Source: Spinellus fusiger (taxonomy: Eukaryota > Mucoromycota > Mucoromycetes > Mucorales > Phycomycetaceae). Taken from it: a stretch of DNA of 64,000 bases. The stretch is from assembly GCA_025094145.1 (NCBI GenBank), contig JALLLS010000104.1:1-64000 (forward strand), written 5' to 3'. Positions 1-10,243 of the stretch are shown piece by piece. The notes beneath the pieces were generated by a model that saw only the letters and a program-made list of their open reading frames with translations, had not been told where the DNA came from and did not search any database. Both the position numbers and the translations under genes were made by a program. Within the stretch, counting starts at the first letter, position 1. Every line of letters starts with the position of its first letter.

Positions 1-2545
1 GCCTAGGAGTAAATCCAGTTTGACGTTCTTGCCATATCTCACTCAATGACAGCTCCAAACATGTGAAGAGGAACAGTAAGCAGGTGGAAAATTCTTGGGG
101 TAAAAGGTTCACGACACGAAAGATGAGTGAGAGTGTGCTTGGAAGAAGACATAAAGAAGCAGAACGGTAGGTAGGAAACCGAGTCAGTCTCATATGACAT
201 CTTCAATGATCAGTTTGCTACTCAGGGGTAAAAAAATAGTCATAAGCTCATTTGTCTTGGGTTCTCTTTTTTCTCTTAATTAGCAGACTTAAATCAGCTG
301 TAGAGTGAAGAACAGGAACAGTCAAGAAGTCTAATAGTCTTGGTCTCGTTTTCTTGGTCTTGCACTTTTTTTATTTTTTCTGTGGAGCTTTTTTACATCT
401 TCTTTGTCCATGAGTAGCAGTAGGCTTTGTAAAGCATTTGCATAATTACCTGTAACAAAAAACTTTAAACAGAGTAGCATAGATATTTCATAGAGCATTT
501 GTATTGATGTCCTAATAACAATAAAAATAAAAATCTAAACTGACTCTGTGGCTATTATGACTATACTTGGTAGGATTTCACTGCTTAAATTTTTATTCAT
601 CTATCTGTTATAAAGGACTTAGAGTTTAAATTCATATTTTATATCTGCACTTTCAGCCGATTTGAATGGATTTAAACAGAAAAGAAAACTTTCTATACAC
701 CAGGGGATTTTTCTGGTTTTTAATCAGTGAAATAATCTTTCTTTTACATCAATCCCAAATTCTGCTCTTTTATGAAAAGATAATTAAAATCATAAGGCTT
801 GCAAGTATCCAATTTATTATTTTATTTTGTAGAATCCTTCAATATCAAATTGTATTATCAGTAAAATATAATGTTGATGAATAAAACTGTTTATTATAAT
901 AATATAGATAATAATATAGATAATAATATATCATAACTATGGCTACTGCCTAAGTGCATTCCTTTATAGCAATAGAATATATACCCTAACATTATAATGA
1001 TTTATCCTTGAAAGATAGATAGTTATGTCTAAGAGTATATCCTAAATATTATTGAACTTGTAAATGACCACCTGAGACTGACTTGAAAAGAGTCTTCACT
1101 TTCCTAATAACAATCCAATGAGTGTCTTGTGGATTACAATGAGCTCAAGCCCAGATGAAGACACTGCTTGCCTTTTTATTAGTAGAATAGCCTTTAGCAG
1201 GGTCTATCACTTCCTTCTATTGCTTTGCATTGTTAATAATAGTACATTACCTTGCTCAGCTATGCTCATCTTGACGAGTATTTGAGTATCAAGTTGTATG
1301 TGCAGTGTGGGAAATAACAAAAGGAGGGGAATATCAAAACAAATAATAATTCATTTATTACTCTGGTAATGTATTCACTGGCCTCCACTCATAAAATTCA
1401 CAAGTCAAACAATTCACACTCTATTTGCCTTGGGCCTAAATTCTAGTATTAGAAACAATACTTTGTAATCATTAAGCACCACTGTTAATGCCAGTTACAA
1501 TGAGGTAGTTGCTAAAGAGTTTATGGATATTGAGTCAATGAATGGATAAACTGTTCTCAATGTAAACGAATTTTGTTCTATTTTCTGGACAATAATTACT
1601 ATATTTAACTTTATAGGTTCTATAATAAATATTCTTTAAGCAGTGTCATACTGCAAATATTGTGGGCTTAAGGATAGTACATTGTTAAACAATAAATGCA
1701 GTGGCTGGGTTTTAATTATTGCTTTATTTCTTCTTTTTATATTCAACTTTATAGTGTTTAATTGCACAGTTCATAGTCAATGTTAAAACAGACAGACAGT
1801 GAGAATGTTCTTTTCAAACACATTATCCAACCAAAGAAATAATATAATTTCATTGTTCATGTATTTCCCTTTATATCCCAAAAATATTCTGTTGCTATGA
1901 GACAAGAGACACGCAGGATCTCGTCAGGCTGGCTACTCACACAGAAATTGACAGAAAAGAGAAGGATATGGGGTGACAGAAAGCAAACTGGTAGTTTTAA
2001 TAATAATGGCACTATATGGAAATACAGAAAGAAAACAAGTCGAGAACAAGAAACAGTCAGTCACCCAAGTCCTTAAAGCCTATCTTGTTTATACTCTAGG
2101 AAATTTCTCAGATAAAAGTCTATTTTTATTAAAGATGTAGACAACTACACTTTTATATTACTTTGGCATTTCTTCTTTGACTATGAATTTGATTATTTTG
2201 CTTCTCTCAAGCAATAGCTATAGTATTCATAGAACATCCAAGCAGACTGGGAAGGGTGGCTGCCCTGTCCTAGATCGAATATTAATACCTGCTAATTACA
2301 CTGTCTGTTGTTCTTCATAACTTCTACTCTATTTTTCTTTGCCTTTGTTTGGCATATAAACCAACAATTGTGATCTGGTGAGTGTTTGTGTATGTTTATT
2401 ATGTCTGACATTTTAGTCAGTTTTTATTGTGTATTATTTTATTTTAATAAACCCAGTGAATCCGTTACAAAGGCAAGAAGGTTCTAGTGCAAGGGTAATA
2501 TGATATATAGAGAGAGTACATTAATACATCTCGAACTCATTGTTT
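1..2545. other. AT-rich gene-poor stretch
   Basis: No convincing gene is visible in about 2.5 kb. The longest frame (72 codons from 666) is Leu/Ile/Phe-rich as expected from AT-rich DNA and matches no family I recognise. Short AT microsatellites occur around 895-935. The only structured element is the LTR-like dispersed repeat at about 1900-2150, listed separately. I see no rRNA or tRNA. Confidence 0.6.
1900..2155 (-). repeat. Dispersed LTR-like repeat, copy A
   Basis: This segment aligns by eye with 56535-56885 in the same orientation. Shared blocks include GGCTGGCTACT followed by a CAGAAAAG block, then AACAAGAAACAG, then a TATACTC block and a TTTTTATTAAAG block. Read on the minus strand it carries a TATA-like sequence (GAGTATAAA) some 40-60 bases before a shared block, as LTR promoters often do. 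No gag/pol frame lies beside it, so a solo LTR or short non-autonomous element is the best guess. The ends are not defined and copy A is shorter than copy B. Confidence 0.5.
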
Positions 2546-2559
2546 TTACTACTATTTTA

Positions 2560-3037
2560 TTAGTGAGAGGTGGTATTGGCACCTAAATGGATTGGAGTAT
2601 GATCCTACCAAGCTGCCAGTCGTTGCTTATGGCACAGGAATAAAGGTAAAAGATGCTACCAAGTTTAAAGGTCATCGTGTTGGGGAAGACAAGAATTTTA
2701 TATCAATCATTGAAAAATGAGACAAAAGGGTGGAGATATTCTTGTGGTTGATGTCGATGTGTTTCGAACATCAAATGTAAATATGATTGACCTCTCACAC
2801 AATATGAAAAGCTCTTCTAACAGTTACTTTCTTTTTTCTTTTCTTTTCAAGATCTACCATACTTGTAGCACAGACAACCTTACCAAAGGATTAGTAAATT
2901 TCAACAATATCCGCGCTTGCCAAAGTTGTGGAATTGTTTGGAACAGGGATATGAATGCATCAAGAAATATCTATACAATCACAGAAGATATTTTGAATGA
3001 TGTCCACCGACCAGTTCCTTTCTGTCGAGAAGAATAG
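2560..3037 (+). pseudogene. Decayed Fanzor (TnpB-like) nuclease, C-terminal relic
   Basis: Translating from 2567 gives a frame with PVVAYGTG and KFKGHR, ending at TGA 2718-2720. One base out of register, an open frame from 2717 continues with GDILVVDVDVFRTS and later ACQSCGIVWNRDMNASRNI before a stop at 3035-3037. This order (VxxYGxG, FKGHR, GDxxVV, FxTS, CxxCxxxWNRDxNAxxN) is the C-terminal half of fungal Fanzor proteins, which are RNA-guided nucleases related to TnpB: the RuvC-like core with a Zn-ribbon and the last catalytic Asp in RDxNA. The protein is broken by a frameshift at about 2718. The first Zn-ribbon CxxC is absent (NVN follows the TS) and the N-terminal half, including the first catalytic Asp, is not found upstream. 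It is therefore a non-functional fragment. Which mobile element carried it is unknown; Tc1-like relics lie just downstream. Confidence 0.75.
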
Positions 3038-3332
3038 ATATTTGTATTCATATTATAACATATCGCCACATCGAAGGTGGTTTCCTCTGGGATTCAGATA
3101 TTTATAGGCAAATTATAATAATAATTCTTATTTGTTTAAAAACTAACATGAATATGTCAATTTATTTTTGCTTCTCAAATTGATTTGTCGTTTTTAAACC
3201 ATTGTATTTCGACTATTATTTTTTATATCCTAAAGATCTCCTGGTGTGTAGATAAGAAATAGACTCTTTGTATAACTCTGGTTGCATTTCTGTATAAACT
3301 AGTCCATTATACCATTGGCTTGTCTTTCTTTA

Positions 3333-4639
3333 TACAGCTATACACAATTGAATTTAATACTTTTGAAAACAAATCTCATGAGAAAATAGATAGGACATGT
3401 TCAATATTTAATATATATAGATATAAATAAATAAATAAAAGACACCTCACTTGATCTAGAAGCTTCAAACTTGAGTATATCAAAGCTCAACAAATTGATC
3501 TATTGAAAATAGAAGAACAACAGGAGTTAATATTTTGTATGGTCTCCTTTGGCACAAATTACAGCCTGCTATACATATCATACTTTGAAATTATTGCTGT
3601 GTAAGTTCAACACCAACTCTCTCCCACTCTTCTGCAATTAGAGCCTTCAAACATTCTACATTAATAATAGATATCCTTCTCTATTCAATTCGTCTTTCCA
3701 AGGCCCACAAGACGTGTTCAATTGGGTTCAGGCCAGGACTTTGTGTGGGCCAGTACTCAAAGGCACTAATTTCATGTATCTCTTTCCACCCTCTGGTATA
3801 GTTCCCAGTATGACACCTAGCACCCTCTTTTTTTATATATATAAAAGAGACTCATTGTCTTCTTTCTGATGCAATTCAATAAACCACGGCAGAAAGTTTT
3901 TTTTTACCAAAATATTGACATATGTGTCCTGATTTACACTGCCATCAATAAAGACCAAAAGACCCAAATTTACCAGCCCAGAAACATCTCCAGATCATTA
4001 TGCCACCTTTCGCCCATTTGATTGAAAGTATACTATGAAAAGCCTTGTATCTTTCTCGAGTCTTCTGAATCACTCTGGCCACTTCCTGGTAGCCTTCTAC
4101 TTCAAACTGTGACTCATCAGACCATACAACGCGTCTCCAGCCCTTAGGGGTCCAATTGACCCGTTCTTTTGCCCAACATAGTTTTTTTCTTCCTTTTTTC
4201 TTCAGATGGCCTTGGCTTGTGTGCTTTAAGTTATAAATTTATGTAGTTATAGGAGACAAACGGGTTGCCTCTTAAAATGACTTCAAGTTGTCTGAGATCT
4301 CACTCATCGAGTTTTTTTTTATTGAACCAGAACGAGGCTGTGGTACAAATGTACCAGTAGTATTTATTCTACTAATGATATTCTGTACAGTAGACTTGCT
4401 GATGCCAATGACATTTGAAATGCTACCCATGGAGTAGGTTTTGTATTTTAAGCCAATAATCACCTCATTACTCTCTTTCTTCAGGCTTATCATAAACTCT
4501 GAAGTTTGTAGATGAATATTCTGCGGTTGACATTTGAGATTGGTTAATAGAATATGATTCTGTAGTATGAAAAAGATGAATCATGCTTAAAATTGTATAA
4601 CCTTTGGATTCGTATACTTGCTAATTTTGTGTGACTCTA
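3333..4639 (-). mobile_element. Tc1/mariner-like element, family 1, copy 1 (degenerate)
   Basis: The right terminal repeat (about 4607-4639) reads inward as GAGTCACACAAAATTAG, matching the TIR of the better preserved copy at 58306-59654. A weaker left end sits at 3333 (TACAGCTATACACAATTG). A TA follows at 4640-4641. Inside, on the minus strand, a frame at 4493-4272 gives the N-terminal helix-turn-helix (GSISNVIGISKSTVQNIISR). Further down come SDESQFEVEG (first catalytic Asp), GGIMIW and PGLNPIEH, typical of Tc1 DDE/D transposases. Several stops and frameshifts interrupt the frame, so the copy is dead. The 1.3-kb length fits the family. Confidence 0.8.
4272..4493 (-). pseudogene. Tc1-like transposase N-terminal HTH fragment
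   Basis: This open stretch of 73 codons carries a bipartite helix-turn-helix: residues about 20-45 match the paired-like DNA-binding region of Tc1 transposases, followed by a basic linker with PQPRSGS. The same segment in the copy at 58.5 kb differs only by scattered substitutions. The frame stops at 4272, before the catalytic core, which continues in other frames down to about 3530. It lies inside the family 1 element and is not an independent gene. Confidence 0.7.
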
Positions 4640-4699
4640 TAACTTAATAAATTCATTAGATAGAAATATAAAACTCTCAATAGATACATAGAACAGTGT

Positions 4700-5720
4700 T
4701 TAAAATACATGGAAGTGGGTTTATTATAAGGTTGCTTAGTAACCACCACCAGTCTTTGGCATCTCTGCCACATGATAGCAATGAGGGTGTCTATTACTTA
4801 TATATTACCTTATCCCAGCATCAGGGCAGCCTTCAAATTCTATTTGGTGCAGTAGACCTTTCTGTTCTTCCTGATGATATTCAATTAAGTCCACAGATGC
4901 TCCATTGGATTGAGATCAGTATTTTAAGAGCTAGTAAAGAGTCTTTGCTATACCATTTGCTACCCTCTCATTGAGTTGCCTTGCTCGTATGAGGTCTAGC
5001 ATTGTCCTCATGTAGGCGGTGGCTGACTCCAGGGTTTATAAGAGAGAATTACTTGAGTTCATGGCAGTAGACTTCTCCCAAGACATTGATGTACTTGTTG
5101 GAGTATTCTACTCTCCACTACAATCCATCTCCCAACGTCCTCCCCATCAAAACACCCCCATACCATCACTCCATCACCTCCAAACTTTGTTGTCTCCAAG
5201 GTAGTCTTAAGCTCAAAGGCCTTACCCCACTGCCTGATAAATTTGATTACTTGTGATAGCTCATGAGTTTGACTCTGGACCCATCTAACCAGACTACCTC
5301 TTGCCATTATTTATGAGTCCTATAGATATGTTGATGAACGCACTAGAATCAAGACTCTATGTTCTTTTTCTTTTTTTTCTTTTTTCTTTTTTCTTTTTTT
5401 TGCCAGAAGAGGCTTGACTACTGAACTGAAAGAATGAAAGCTCACTTCATCAAGGTATTCTATCAAAGCTGGTCTTGGTATCTTGATAGCTACTTTGGTC
5501 TGATGGAGATCCCTCATCACTATTCTTCTCAACCACTGGAGGGCCCTGTCATTGAGTTTTCTTTTTCTACCTCTCTTGAGTGAGTGTCTAACTTGGTTGG
5601 CTTTATTTTAGTGTTTCACTATGTCTCTCATAGTGGAAGTAGGTACATTAAACATACAAGAGGCCTCGACCTGAGTAGATCCCAGGTTCAGTACCTTATG
5701 GAGGGATGGCTGAACAAATA
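4700..5720 (-). mobile_element. Second, different Tc1-like transposon relic
   Basis: On the minus strand, from about 5700 to 4860, fragments in shifting frames read like a Tc1 transposase: TMRDIVKH and KRGRKRKLNDRALQWLRRIV (HTH and linker), GGDGVMVWGCF near 5130-5165 (the classic GG(G)xVMVWGCF block), and DLNPMEHLW near 4890-4915 (third catalytic Asp region). A TTTTC-rich tract at 5368-5400 interrupts it. The sequence differs from family 1, so two unrelated Tc1 lineages sit side by side, with about 60 bases between their recognisable ends. I did not identify TIRs. Confidence 0.7.
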
Positions 5721-6094
5721 TCAATGCTAGTATCTTTTTTTTTTCTTTTTTTTCTTTCTTCTATAGTGGGGGTTCTGACAAGGATGCTCATGGTGTTGGA
5801 TGCGTCAGACATTACAAGAAAGGTGATGTTTATGAGAAAAGAACAAGTGTATGATACTATTTACTATAGAAATGACCCAGAATTTGAAAAAATAAAATAA
5901 AATAAAAAAGTCCAATTCTTTCTGTTGGTTCACTATATAATCTTTGAGTTTTCCATCCATTGATAGTCCATCTCCACACATTACAATATTACAACATTGG
6001 TACACATGCATTGTTTACAGTACAAAAGATATAAGATAGCTATTTTATTTTTATTTTTGTTCTTATTCTTTTATTTCAGGATATTAGGAATGGC

Positions 6095-7327
6095 TTATTT
6101 GAAGATCTTGCCATCCTGGAAACCTTCCACTTCCCATGCCATGTACTTGTAGATTTCTTCCTTCTTCTCCTCGTACTGAGAAGGCTCAATCTTCACAAAG
6201 TTGTAGGAATCAAAGTCAGCAGCATCGTACACTTCAACAGGAACGGTCTGGCCACGGATAAGGAAGTAACCAGAGATGGTGCTGTTGTTGTTTTCGCCAC
6301 AGACCACCATGGAACCGAAAGCATACTTGTGTGCACGCTCAAGACGGGCAAAGAAACCACCGATCAAGTTGTTGGACATGAAGATGAGGGTCAACTCATC
6401 GTTGTATTTGTAGTCTGCGCGCCACAAAGAGTAGCCTTCAGAGTCGTGGTTTTCCCAGAACCACTTCATGGCAACATCAGTGTCGTTGTTGGAGTACATG
6501 CGCTTCCACTCATCCATGACGAACTTGGAGGGAGGCAAGAGATCAAGAGCAGACTTGGGCTTGGGAGCAGGCTTGGCTTCTTCTTCTTCCTCCTCCTTGA
6601 CTTCCTTCTTGACTTCTTTCTTGACTTCTTTTTTGACTTCCTTCTTGACTTCCTTTTTGGCCTCCTTCTTGGGAGCAACGTACTTCAAGGGAGTCTCGCA
6701 GAGCTTGATCTCACCATAGGCATTCTTGAAGTGTGTCTTGCCGAGGACTGTGGTGACGTAACGAGTGACGTTCTTGTATTCACTGCGGAAAACCTTGTCA
6801 CAGGCCTGGCTGTAGGGGAAGTACAAGGCACAGACAACAGCAACATCGGCAAAGGTGATATCCTCACCCACCAAGTAGGTCTTGGTCAACAAGATCTTGT
6901 CCAACACAGACATGGTGCGTCTGAACTTCTCCTGACCAGCATCTACAGAGGGCTTCAAGTAAGGGACAAAGCCAATCAAAGGGTAGAGCCATGTAGCAGT
7001 GTTGGTGTTGATTTCATTATCAGCAAAGAGAATCCACTGCAAAATAAGAGCTCTCTCAACAGCGTTGGTACCGACAAAGTGGGAGTCTCCCTTCTTTGAG
7101 GCCACGTAGTAGCCAATAGCAGAGGACTCGAACAAGTCGACCTCGATGCTTTCAAACACGGGAATCTTGGCCATGGGGAACTTGGCTCTCAAATCGTGAC
7201 TGAAGCCAGTGGCAAAGTCATAGGGAGCCAAATCCAGGGATTGGCCAGTATAGGCAGCGGCAATGTAGGCCTTGACAGCACGGGGGTGGGATTTGCTGGG
7301 AGCAGTGATAGTACCGACGGAAACCAT
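6095..7327 (-). CDS. Translation elongation factor 1-gamma (eEF1B-gamma)
   Basis: This intronless 410-residue protein is the gamma subunit of the eEF1B nucleotide-exchange complex that recharges eEF1A with GTP in the cytoplasm. Residues 1-85 are a GST N-terminal thioredoxin-like fold and about 90-205 the GST C-terminal helical domain (LVGEDITFADVAV). A lysine/glutamate linker at about 218-250 is built from KKEV repeats. The last 160 residues are the conserved EF1G domain (MDEWKRMYSNNDT, FWENHDSEGYSLW, GEDxxxK-like end). Length matches the family. Codons are mostly C- or G-ending, unlike the neighbourhood, as expected for a highly expressed gene. Its start lies only 233 bases downstream of the WC-1 stop codon, so the promoter must be short or overlap that gene's 3' end. 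A long homopurine tract (7376-7440, CT-rich on +) lies in the leader. Yeast has two paralogues, so I give no symbol. Confidence 0.97.
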   Translation of the reverse strand: MVSVGTITAPSKSHPRAVKAYIAAAYTGQSLDLAPYDFATGFSHDLRAKFPMAKIPVFESIEVDLFESSAIGYYVASKKGDSHFVGTNAVERALILQWILFADNEINTNTATWLYPLIGFVPYLKPSVDAGQEKFRRTMSVLDKILLTKTYLVGEDITFADVAVVCALYFPYSQACDKVFRSEYKNVTRYVTTVLGKTHFKNAYGEIKLCETPLKYVAPKKEAKKEVKKEVKKEVKKEVKKEVKEEEEEEAKPAPKPKSALDLLPPSKFVMDEWKRMYSNNDTDVAMKWFWENHDSEGYSLWRADYKYNDELTLIFMSNNLIGGFFARLERAHKYAFGSMVVCGENNNSTISGYFLIRGQTVPVEVYDAADFDSYNFVKIEPSQYEEKKEEIYKYMAWEVEGFQDGKIFK

Positions 7328-7375
7328 ATCTGAAAGAGAAGGAGCAAAATGAGGATTTCGCGTACTGTGGATTTA

Positions 7376-7440
7376 TTTTCTTTTTTTTTTCTTTCTTTTT
7401 TTTCTTTTTTTTAATGTTTTTTTTGTTTTTTTTTTTGGAG
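7376..7440. repeat. Poly-pyrimidine tract in eEF1G leader/promoter
   Basis: About 65 bases are almost only T and C on the plus strand (homopurine on the gene strand), directly upstream of the eEF1G start. Such tracts are common near highly expressed fungal genes; a nucleosome-excluding role is inference. Confidence 0.5.
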
Positions 7441-7559
7441 GCTTTGGTCTTTTGGAAATTAATCCAATAGAAATGGGTATATAAAAAAGTAAGAAATAAA
7501 AAATAAAAAGTTTTTTAATGATAGAGAAATGACAATGATATTAAGGGTCCGACAGCGGA

Positions 7560-7876
7560 TTAAGATCGAATGGTGCAGGTATTGCAGTAAACAGGTGTAT
7601 CCATGGTAACGCCGAGTAGTTCAGTGGATCCTGGCAGTCTGCGTAAACAGGTGGTGCATATTTTGTCCATGGGCTCTACGCTCTAACTCCCACAGTGAAC
7701 ATTCATCGTCAGACCATGGCCTTGTGCCTTACCTTTTTTCTTGCTTTGGCCAATAGGACACTCAGCTCGTCTCGTAGCTTTTTATTACTAATACGCAGCT
7801 GATGAAGTTCGTATTGCCAGTTGGCATCCCGCTGGATGTCCAACTCCTCAATGACCTTTTCTCCAAAGGCATTATG

Positions 7877-7931
<55 letters not shown>

Positions 7932-10130
7932 TTGTTGTTGCTGAAGGGTGTGCTTAGACGGCCCTGATCTGTCTCCATGAGGGGCATGGGGTCGGCTCTT
8001 CCCTTTTTCTTTATGTCTGGGTCGGTGGACAGAAAGGCAGGCTCGTTGGGATTAATGTCATCAAACATCACCTTTGTTTGCATAAGAGAGAAGGAAGGAT
8101 GGTTCTGCTGTGAGGAAATACCATCGGGATAAAAGGTAGACGCCACCATGATCTCCTCCCCCATGTTATTCACAAGGGCATGTCGCAGGTAGACAATCTT
8201 GCCCTCCTTCACTTCTGCCAAGGCTCTTGTTAGATCGGTGGTGCGGTTGCTTCTCATGAGTTGATAGAGCGACGTGCCCACCACATGAGAAGGCGGCAGG
8301 CCAAGGATATTGGCACACGTCCAGCTTGCATACAGCAGCAGCCCATCCAGACTGAGTTTGCCCCAGAACTCATGGTCGTCTGTGCCTGTGCTCATTTCTC
8401 CCTCCCTCTTTAATGCATGTCGGTTGCTGTTGAGAGACAGGTAGCTTCGTGGCAGTTGGTAGACCGGTCTCTCTCGGCCTGACAGCACCACGTACTTGCG
8501 GCCTCTCCCATCCTCGTTCCGCAGCTTGCCATAGCACTCTATCCATACATAGCCAGAGTTCTTTCGTTTGACGCGGTAGATGAGATTCACAGGCTCCATG
8601 GCATCACTCGAGGACTGCTTCAGCTCCCGCATGACAGTGGTGATATCAGAGGGGTGGCAGATGGACTTGAGGGGTCTGCCCACCAGCTCCTGGGGCTCGT
8701 ACTCAAGAATGGACCGGGCGGCCTCGGAGCAGTAGAGAAAGATGCCCTTGATGGTAAGGACATGGATAAAGTCAGGGCTTTGGTCGAGGAGAAGCTCGTG
8801 CCAGCAGCGGCGGAACTTTCCTTCGTCTGTGCTGGCTTCTTTGATCAGGGTTTCCACGTCCATTTTTATTTCTGTGAGGGCAGTGGGGACGGTGGAGACA
8901 GTAGGGACAGGGGTGGCTTTGGGAGAAGGAGGACGGACCCACTCCTGTACCTCTGTGGAGTCTTCTACTTGCAAGGGATTGGCTTTGGAGGCAGACCATC
9001 AGTCTTGTTTTCGTAGTGGTGATGATGATGGGTATGGAAATAAGGTCACTTACTGGCATGGATACTCTGTGGGATCATCAGACTGCGGTAATTCACCATG
9101 TAGGTGCCATCTTCAAGCAAGAGAAAAGAGAGAAAAGAGAGAAAGAGAAGAGAGATGAGTTCTCCAAGCCCATGGCTTTCTTCAATGGGCCGAAGCCTAA
9201 AGAAGAAAAGAAATACCTCAAGTACCCTTCATGCTATGAAATATTGAGTTTGGCTGCTCGACCAAATCCACCTGAAGACCCACAAAATAGTCGATTTCAT
9301 CTGATTCCCATGCCACAGGAATTATAGTGAGTAGATTGACAAAGGGCTAAACAGTGCAAGTCAGTAAGGCCGTTGATGAAGTCTCTCTGCCCCTCTTTTT
9401 CTTTCTTTCTTTTCTGTGTCCTCTACCTGTCCTGTTTTGCGATAGTTGATAATGCTCGCCTGGGATTCCTTTCCCTGTTCAATATGAGTTTTAATATGGT
9501 ATACTGTGGTATTGTCTGTGTATTTGCGCCGAGACCCGAGCGCCACTCTGCCATCAGGGGCTTGTAGGAAGCGACAATTGCGGCCAATCACTTCGCTGGG
9601 TGCATAGCCCGTCAAGCGTTCGAAAGTAGGAGAGCAGTAAATAACAGGTGTGTCGTATTGGTGGGCGTCAATGACAACAAAGGAACAGGAAAGGTCGACG
9701 GGGCCCAAGTTGATTTGAGGGTTGGGTCTTTATTGCAGCAATAGCATCAGCAAACACATCAGCAACAGCATCAGCAACAGCAACAACAACAGCAAAAGAG
9801 AAGCAGGCCATCCTACCTGTTGGTTACTTTGGCAAGAATAGAAAGCATATCAAAGCCTGTACTTGCATACATGCCAGAGTACTTTGAGCCAACTTCTCCT
9901 GGATGAGTGGGTCCTGTTGTGGTGTTGGTGTGAGAGAGGTGAGGCATGGACGGAGGCATCGTATGGACGACGGGTGGAGGGACGGAAGGCCCAGCATCAC
10001 CTGCTTTTTTGGTGATCAGTCCTGCCGTATACCCACTGTAAGAGAAGAGGCGGTCAGTAGAGGGTGGCACATTGCTGCTTTCATAGATTTGAGGGTTAAA
10101 AGGTGTAGAAATATTTTCAAAGGGATTCAT
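7560..10130 (-). CDS. wc-1: White Collar-1 family LOV/PAS photoreceptor transcription factor
   Basis: Six exons: 10130-9817, 9727-9427, 9346-9226, 9110-9054, 8967-7733 and 7682-7560. All introns are GT-AG (50-115 nt) and all phases close, giving 716 residues. A flavin-binding LOV domain spans about 105-245, with GRNCRFLQAP and photoactive Cys156. Two PAS domains follow at about 318-440 (FRRCWHELLLDQSPDF) and 470-555 (EFWGKLSLDGLLLYASW), then a predicted coil. The family senses blue light with a WC-2 partner and activates light-responsive genes in the nucleus. The last exon encodes CTTC-X20-CNTC in place of the usual GATA finger (C-X2-C-X17/18-C-X2-C). It lacks the Trp and the basic tail and ends four residues after the last Cys. 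Mucoromycota carry several WC-1 paralogues; I cannot say which this is. An Asn/Ser tract (7865-7940) and a CAG-rich intron 1 are repeat-driven. Confidence 0.93.
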
Positions 10131-10213
10131 GATATGGAGAAGGCATCAAGTCTAAAAAAGAATAGGAAAAGATAGTAGCCTCAAGAGGAACTTGGCAGGT
10201 TATTGACCCTTAT

Positions 10214-10243
10214 CACGTGACGACTATGCTGTGGTATAAAAAG
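10214..10243. promoter_or_regulatory. Palindromic E-box next to a TATA box
   Basis: CACGTG lies at 10214-10219 inside a longer palindrome (TCACGTGA), 84 bases upstream of the WC-1 start. A good TATA box on the plus strand (TATAAAAAG) follows at 10235-10243. The E-box works in either direction and could serve WC-1. The TATA points away from it, towards 10.3 kb, where I see no clear ORF. CACGTG is the expected site of Myc-type bHLH proteins such as the one encoded at 15-16.5 kb; that link is inference. Confidence 0.45.

Noticed and set aside
6329..7099. 256-codon plus-strand frame opposite eEF1G
   Set aside because: Shadow of the highly biased antisense codons of eEF1G; no family match.
7612..7636. 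tRNA-like D-arm (TAGTTCAGTGGA)
   Set aside because: It is within the last coding exon of WC-1 and lacks the rest of a tRNA.
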